Below, one piece after another: positions 6,246 to 9,633 of a stretch of DNA of 9,633 nucleotides. The stretch's first letter is position 1, and the number at the start of each line of letters is the position of its first letter. The stretch is taken from the NCBI GenBank assembly GCA_041650795.1, contig JBAZKK010000037.1, forward strand, positions 1 through 9,633, in the 5' to 3' direction. Source of the DNA: JBAZKK01 sp041650795 (GTDB taxonomy: Bacteria > Omnitrophota > Gorgyraeia > Gygaellales > Profunditerraquicolaceae). Made by a program: the position numbers and the translations under genes. The notes beneath the pieces are model-generated. The model did not search any database, was not told where the DNA came from, and saw nothing but the letters and a program-made list of their open reading frames with translations.

Positions 6246-6707
6246 ATGAATAAAACCGACGAGATTTATATGGCCGAGGCCCTCAAAGAGGCCCGTCAGG
6301 CAGCAAGGGAAGACGAGGTGCCTGTTGGTTGCGTTATCGTGCGCGAGGATAGGATTATTGCCCGCGCCCATAACCAGGTAGAGCGCCTTAAAGACCCTAC
6401 TGCGCACGCCGAGATACTCGCCATTACATCAGCCGCCAGTTACCTTGGGACAAAGTGGTTGAATGAGGCATCCATCTATGTTACAATTGAACCTTGCAGT
6501 ATGTGTATCGGGGCAATGGTCCTGGCGCGCATAAAAGGTGTTTTTTTCGGCGCATCAGACCCCAAGACCGGCGCCTGCGGTTCGGTAATCAATATTGCAA
6601 ATCACAGGAAGCTCAACCATAGAATTAAGATAAAGAAGGGCATCCTGGCAGAGGAGTGCGCTTCTTTGCTGAAGGATTTCTTCAAGAAAAAAAGGAAGGT
6701 ATCTTGA
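6246..6707 (+). CDS. tadA: tRNA-specific adenosine deaminase TadA
   Basis: Zinc-dependent deaminase that converts A34 to inosine in the wobble position of tRNA-Arg(ACG), allowing one tRNA to read CGU, CGC and CGA; cytoplasmic, homodimeric and usually essential. It has 153 residues, the usual length. The zinc and catalytic motif HAE is at 54-56 (His54 ligand, Glu56 proton shuttle) and PCSMC at 83-87 supplies Cys84 and Cys87. Asn43 lies at the conserved substrate-contact position. ATG at 6246 is the only start before an in-frame TAA upstream. No clear Shine-Dalgarno precedes it. The substrate tRNA gene is just upstream, and tRNA-Ser(GCT) begins 7 bases after the stop. Guanine deaminase GuaD shares the fold but has different motifs, and the location next to dnaX and recR supports TadA. 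Confidence 0.95.
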   Translation: MNKTDEIYMAEALKEARQAAREDEVPVGCVIVREDRIIARAHNQVERLKDPTAHAEILAITSAASYLGTKWLNEASIYVTIEPCSMCIGAMVLARIKGVFFGASDPKTGACGSVINIANHRKLNHRIKIKKGILAEECASLLKDFFKKKRKVS

Positions 6708-6714
6708 TATAACC

Positions 6715-6806
6715 GGAGAGGTGGCTGAGCGGTCGAAAGCAGTTGCCTGCTAAGCAATTGGTCGGGGTAACCTGACCCCTGGGTTCGAATCCCAGCCTCT
6801 CCGCCA
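6715..6806 (+). tRNA. tRNA-Ser (anticodon GCT)
   Basis: Class II tRNA gene of 92 bases with CCA encoded. GGAGAGG (6715-6721) pairs with CCTCTCC (6796-6802), then G73 and CCA. The anticodon stem GTTGC/GCAAT (one G-T pair) encloses CTGCTAA, giving GCT at 6749-6751, which reads AGC and AGU. The long variable arm is TCGGG-GTAA-CCTGA. It lies 7 bases after the tadA stop and 57 bases before dnaX, so it is probably cut out of a polycistronic transcript. Confidence 0.97.
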
Positions 6807-6863
6807 GTTGAGATAGGGCGCTGTTAAGAGTAGTCCCCTATTTTGGATTTTCATTTTTTACGC

Positions 6864-8462
6864 ATGTCTTATACTGTTTTTGCCTTAAAGTGGCGGCCGC
6901 AGGATTTTGACGAGATTGTCGGTCAAAACCACATCGTAACCACCCTCAAAAGCGCCATCACTAACAATCGCCTTGCGCACGCCTATATCTTTGCCGGGCC
7001 GCGCGGGATAGGCAAGACCTCTACTGCCAGGATACTCGCTAAGTCCCTTAACTGCAAGAACGGCCCTACTATTAAGCCCTGCCAGAAATGTCCCTCCTGC
7101 CTTGAGATAAGCCAGGGCCGCAGCCTTGACGTTATTGAAATAGACGGCGCCTCTAACCGTGGCATCGACGAGATAAGAACCCTTCGCGAAAACGTGAAGT
7201 TCTCTCCGACAAGCGGCAGGTTAAAGATTTATATCATTGACGAAGTGCACATGCTTACCACCGAGGCCTTCAACGCCCTCCTTAAGACCTTGGAGGAGCC
7301 CCCGGAGTTCGTGAAGTTTATCTTTGCTACCACCCAGCCGAATAAAGTGATACCCACCATACTCTCGCGCTGCCAACGTTTGGATTTTCGGCGCATCTCG
7401 GTAATGGAGATTATTTCCCAGCTTGAGAAGATAGCCGCTGCCGAGAAGATAATCATAGACAAGGATGTCCTTTCTGCCATTGCCAGAAGCAGCGATGGAG
7501 CATTAAGGGATGCCGAATCAGTGCTGGACCAGCTGGTTTCTTTTTCAGGAGGCAAGGTCGTCTTAAAGGATGTGATTTCGGTCCTGGGCTTGGTAGAGCA
7601 GGAGGCATTATTCGAGATTACCGACAGGATTATACGCAGGGACCCGAAGTCAGCGCTGGAATTGTTGAATAGTATTATTGACGATGGCAAGGATATCGGC
7701 GTATTCCTGGATAATTTTATCGAACACTGGCGTAACCTTATGGTCGCTAAGGTCTCCCACGCAGATTTCAGGCTCGTGGATCTTCCGCAGGATACCTGCG
7801 ACAGGTTGCTTGAGCAGGCAGAGTCTTTTAAGCTGGAGGAGATATTCGCCGGCTTTAACGCCCTGGTTGCCGCACATGAAATGTCCAAGAGAATAGACTC
7901 CTTGCGTATCCCCCTTGAGATAGTACTGGTGAAGCTAAGCTATGATAAGGATAAGCCCTTGCCTGTCAGTCCTCTGGCCGCGCCCAAGGATAAGCATGAA
8001 TCTCATCCGCCAGCAGCAAGCAAGCCTTCGGCCCATTCCGATAATCCTGTAAAGGCAAGCGAGCCAAAACCTATCAGCCCTGCCCCTGAGAAGAATGAGC
8101 CGGGGGTTCCACCTGCCAGGGGGAGTGCGGTTTCCTTTGACGAGATTAAAGACGCCTGGCCGCGGGTTATAGAAGCCATAAGCAGGGTTAAGATGCACGT
8201 AGCGACTTATCTCGGGCACGGAGAATTAGCCGGTGTTGACGGGAACGTGCTGACGATAGCCTTAAGCGGTAATTACTATAAAGAGTCCCTGGAGAACAAA
8301 GAAAACAGGAATATTATCGAGAGAATGCTGGGGGAATTGCTTCACGCCGCCCTTAAGGTCAAGTTTAGCGTATCGCAGGGGGCCGGCAGTCACAAGAAGG
8401 ACGACCATGTCATAAAATCCGCCCTGGATATGTTTAATGGCAGGGTAGTGAAGGAAGATTAG
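6864..8462 (+). CDS. dnaX: DNA polymerase III subunit tau/gamma (DnaX)
   Basis: ATPase of the clamp loader that opens and places the sliding clamp and, as tau, couples polymerase cores to the helicase. It has 532 residues. The AAA+ module has Walker A GPRGIGKT at 45-52, a zinc knuckle with Cys64, Cys73, Cys76 and Cys79, Walker B IIDEVH at 124-129, the SRC motif at 168-170 and the sensor 2 region GALRDAES at 212-219. A collar domain runs to about 360. A Pro/Ala/Lys/Ser linker follows (about 361-423), then a compact C-terminal domain (424-507) and a short conserved tail ending with LDMFNGRVV, so the tau form is complete. ATG at 6864 gives the family-typical MSYTVFALKWRP; a TTG at 6843 would add seven residues without support. 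No Shine-Dalgarno is obvious. recR starts 7 bases after the stop. Confidence 0.97.
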   Translation: MSYTVFALKWRPQDFDEIVGQNHIVTTLKSAITNNRLAHAYIFAGPRGIGKTSTARILAKSLNCKNGPTIKPCQKCPSCLEISQGRSLDVIEIDGASNRGIDEIRTLRENVKFSPTSGRLKIYIIDEVHMLTTEAFNALLKTLEEPPEFVKFIFATTQPNKVIPTILSRCQRLDFRRISVMEIISQLEKIAAAEKIIIDKDVLSAIARSSDGALRDAESVLDQLVSFSGGKVVLKDVISVLGLVEQEALFEITDRIIRRDPKSALELLNSIIDDGKDIGVFLDNFIEHWRNLMVAKVSHADFRLVDLPQDTCDRLLEQAESFKLEEIFAGFNALVAAHEMSKRIDSLRIPLEIVLVKLSYDKDKPLPVSPLAAPKDKHESHPPAASKPSAHSDNPVKASEPKPISPAPEKNEPGVPPARGSAVSFDEIKDAWPRVIEAISRVKMHVATYLGHGELAGVDGNVLTIALSGNYYKESLENKENRNIIERMLGELLHAALKVKFSVSQGAGSHKKDDHVIKSALDMFNGRVVKED

Positions 8463-8469
8463 TTTATCC

Positions 8470-9069
8470 ATGTCAACCTATACCGAATCTATCGAAAAAC
8501 TTATTGAGAGATTGACCCGCCTGCCAGGCATCGGCAGGAGGAGCGCCGAGCGTATCGTTAATTATATCCTTGATGCCTCAAAGGATGAGATAAAGGAGTT
8601 AGCCGGCACAATATCCCAGGTCAAGGAGAACGTGCGCCTCTGCCGCGCCTGCAACAATCTGAGCGAGGATGAATTCTGCAGGATATGCCGGGACGCGCGC
8701 CGCAGGAAAGATACCATCTGCATCGTAGAAAACCCCAGCGACGTCACCGCCATCGAAAAGGCCGGTAATTATAACGGGGTGTATCACGTGTTGATGGGCT
8801 CTATTTCTCCACTGGAAGGGAAGGGGCCGAGTGACTTGAAGATCGGCAACCTCATCCAGCGCATCAAGCAGGATACGGTCAGCGAAATTATCATCGCCAC
8901 TGATGCCGACACCGAAGGGGAAACCACCGCGCTTTACCTTAGTAAGATCCTTAAGCCCCTGGGGGTGCGCCTGAGCCGTATAGGCCTGGGCCTTCCGGTG
9001 GGTTCTAACCTGGAATACACGGATTCCGCTACTCTCTCTAAGGCGCTGGAATCCCGCCGCGAATTTTAA
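8470..9069 (+). CDS. recR: Recombination mediator RecR
   Basis: DNA-binding protein of the RecFOR pathway that helps load RecA on SSB-coated gaps, forming ring-shaped oligomers with RecO. At 199 residues it has the usual length. In order: helix-hairpin-helix LPGIGRRSAERIV at 18-30; a four-Cys zinc finger (Cys58, Cys61, Cys70, Cys73); a Toprim domain with CIVENPSD at 84-91 (Glu87) and ATDADTEGE at 143-151; and the family motif GLPVGSNLEYTD at 174-185. The Toprim second motif carries Asp145-x-Asp147 where many RecR proteins read NPT. An AAGGA lies at 8451-8455, rather far (14 bases) before ATG. It follows dnaX by 7 bases with no ybaB between, and the ABC-F gene starts 6 bases after its stop. 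Confidence 0.96.
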   Translation: MSTYTESIEKLIERLTRLPGIGRRSAERIVNYILDASKDEIKELAGTISQVKENVRLCRACNNLSEDEFCRICRDARRRKDTICIVENPSDVTAIEKAGNYNGVYHVLMGSISPLEGKGPSDLKIGNLIQRIKQDTVSEIIIATDADTEGETTALYLSKILKPLGVRLSRIGLGLPVGSNLEYTDSATLSKALESRREF

Positions 9070-9075
9070 CCATTC

Positions 9076-9633
9076 ATGATAACCATTTCCGGCCTTTCTA
9101 AAAACTACGGCAAGAAGGTCCTTTTTGAAAACATCTCTCTCACTATCAATAAAGGGGAGAAGATAGGGCTCCTGGGCCCAAACGGGAGCGGAAAGAGCAC
9201 GCTTTTCTCCATCATCCTGGGAGAGGCCGAGCCATCGGCAGGGACAATAGGGATACTTAAGAATATCCGCATCGGTTATCTGCCTCAGGAAGCGAGTTTC
9301 CACTCTGATAAGACGGTTTTAGGGGAATTAATCGAGGGTGACCGCGAGATTAATCAGCTCAACAAGGAAAAAGAGAAGCTTGAGAAGGGAGGCCTGGCAG
9401 GCTCTAGCCGTTACGGGGAAATCCTTGAGAGACTGGAGGCGCTGGGATATTTTGTGCTGGAGCACAAGGCAAAGAAAATACTGATGGGCCTGGAATTCAG
9501 GGAAAATGATTTTACCAGGCCTGTTAAGGAATTAAGCGGCGGATGGCAGATGCGCACGCTTTTAGCAAAGCTTCTGACCTGCCCCTATGATATTCTTTTA
9601 TTGGATGAGCCTACCAACTACCTGGATTTAAAC
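9076..9633 (+). CDS. ABC-F family ATPase, N-terminal part
   Basis: First 186 residues of a soluble ABC-F protein (the EttA/Uup/YheS group), which has two ABC ATPase domains and no membrane part and usually acts on the ribosome. The window ends inside the first ATPase domain. Visible: Walker A GPNGSGKST at 34-42, Q-loop Gln71 in YLPQE, signature ELSGGWQMR at 152-160 and Walker B with LLLDEPTNYLD at 174-184. The Trp after SGG and the NYLD ending of Walker B are typical of ABC-F. A helical insertion rich in Lys and Glu (about 88-105) lies between Q-loop and signature. Start ATG at 9076 is 6 bases after the recR stop and lacks a Shine-Dalgarno, suggesting translation coupled to recR. The subfamily cannot be settled without the linker and second domain. 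Confidence 0.92.
   Translation, partial: MITISGLSKNYGKKVLFENISLTINKGEKIGLLGPNGSGKSTLFSIILGEAEPSAGTIGILKNIRIGYLPQEASFHSDKTVLGELIEGDREINQLNKEKEKLEKGGLAGSSRYGEILERLEALGYFVLEHKAKKILMGLEFRENDFTRPVKELSGGWQMRTLLAKLLTCPYDILLLDEPTNYLDLN

Noticed and set aside
6807..6863. SRP (4.5S) RNA between tadA and dnaX as in Bacillus
   Set aside because: The free gap is only 57 bases and the conserved SRP core motif is not seen there or at 6122-6245.
7944..8136. Programmed -1 frameshift in dnaX to make gamma
   Set aside because: No A-AAA-AAG type slippery run is present in the linker; the longest A run there is four.
7229..9303. Long open frames on the minus strand (7888-7229 and 9303-8599)
   Set aside because: They lie wholly antisense to dnaX, recR and the ABC-F gene, all with clear family motifs, and their translations show no recognisable domain.
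1..9633. CRISPR array, insertion sequence, toxin-antitoxin or phage-defence module
   Set aside because: No spaced repeat series, no terminal inverted repeats around a gene, no transposase or nuclease motifs; all sizable frames are accounted for by housekeeping or envelope families.

Overview
This is an ordinary-looking bacterial chromosomal segment of roughly 49% GC by eye. Every gene is unbroken except for the two cut by the window edges. I recognise no transposase, phage gene, CRISPR array or plasmid function. A GT9 (heptosyltransferase-type) glycosyltransferase points to a diderm with lipopolysaccharide-like surface glycans. The B12-type radical SAM protein, BioF2-like acyltransferase and mixed translation-start signals would suit an uncultured phylum such as Omnitrophota. 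That placement is a low-confidence guess from gene content, not something the sequence proves.

Layout, left to right. The 3' part of an AzgA-type purine permease (2-580) runs almost directly into tRNA-Ser(GGA) (589-676). An AT-rich GT9 glycosyltransferase follows (775-1824), then a B12-domain radical SAM protein with its own promoter (1998-3569). Next is pabB for folate synthesis (3662-4756), preceded by a palindrome and a hairpin. A BioF2/FemAB-like acyltransferase lies on the minus strand (5875-4715), and its end overlaps the end of pabB. Its promoter is back-to-back with a strong promoter for tRNA-Arg(ACG) (6048-6121), which is followed by a terminator-like hairpin.

The right third is an information-processing cluster, all on the plus strand: tadA (6246-6707), tRNA-Ser(GCT) (6715-6806), dnaX (6864-8462), recR (8470-9069) and the start of an ABC-F ATPase (9076 to the window end). 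Gaps are 6 to 57 bases, so it is probably one transcription unit. It resembles the tadA-scr-dnaX-yaaK-recR order of Bacillus, but a tRNA-Ser sits where the small RNA would be and no ybaB/yaaK lies between dnaX and recR. TadA deaminates A34 of tRNA-Arg(ACG), and that substrate tRNA gene lies just upstream.

I did not find a convincing undescribed multi-gene system. The points most worth a second look are the tRNA-Arg(ACG)/tadA pairing, the related flanks of the two tRNA-Ser genes, the foreign-looking glycosyltransferase behind tRNA-Ser, the divergent promoter pair with a possibly leaderless gene, and the RecR Toprim variant.
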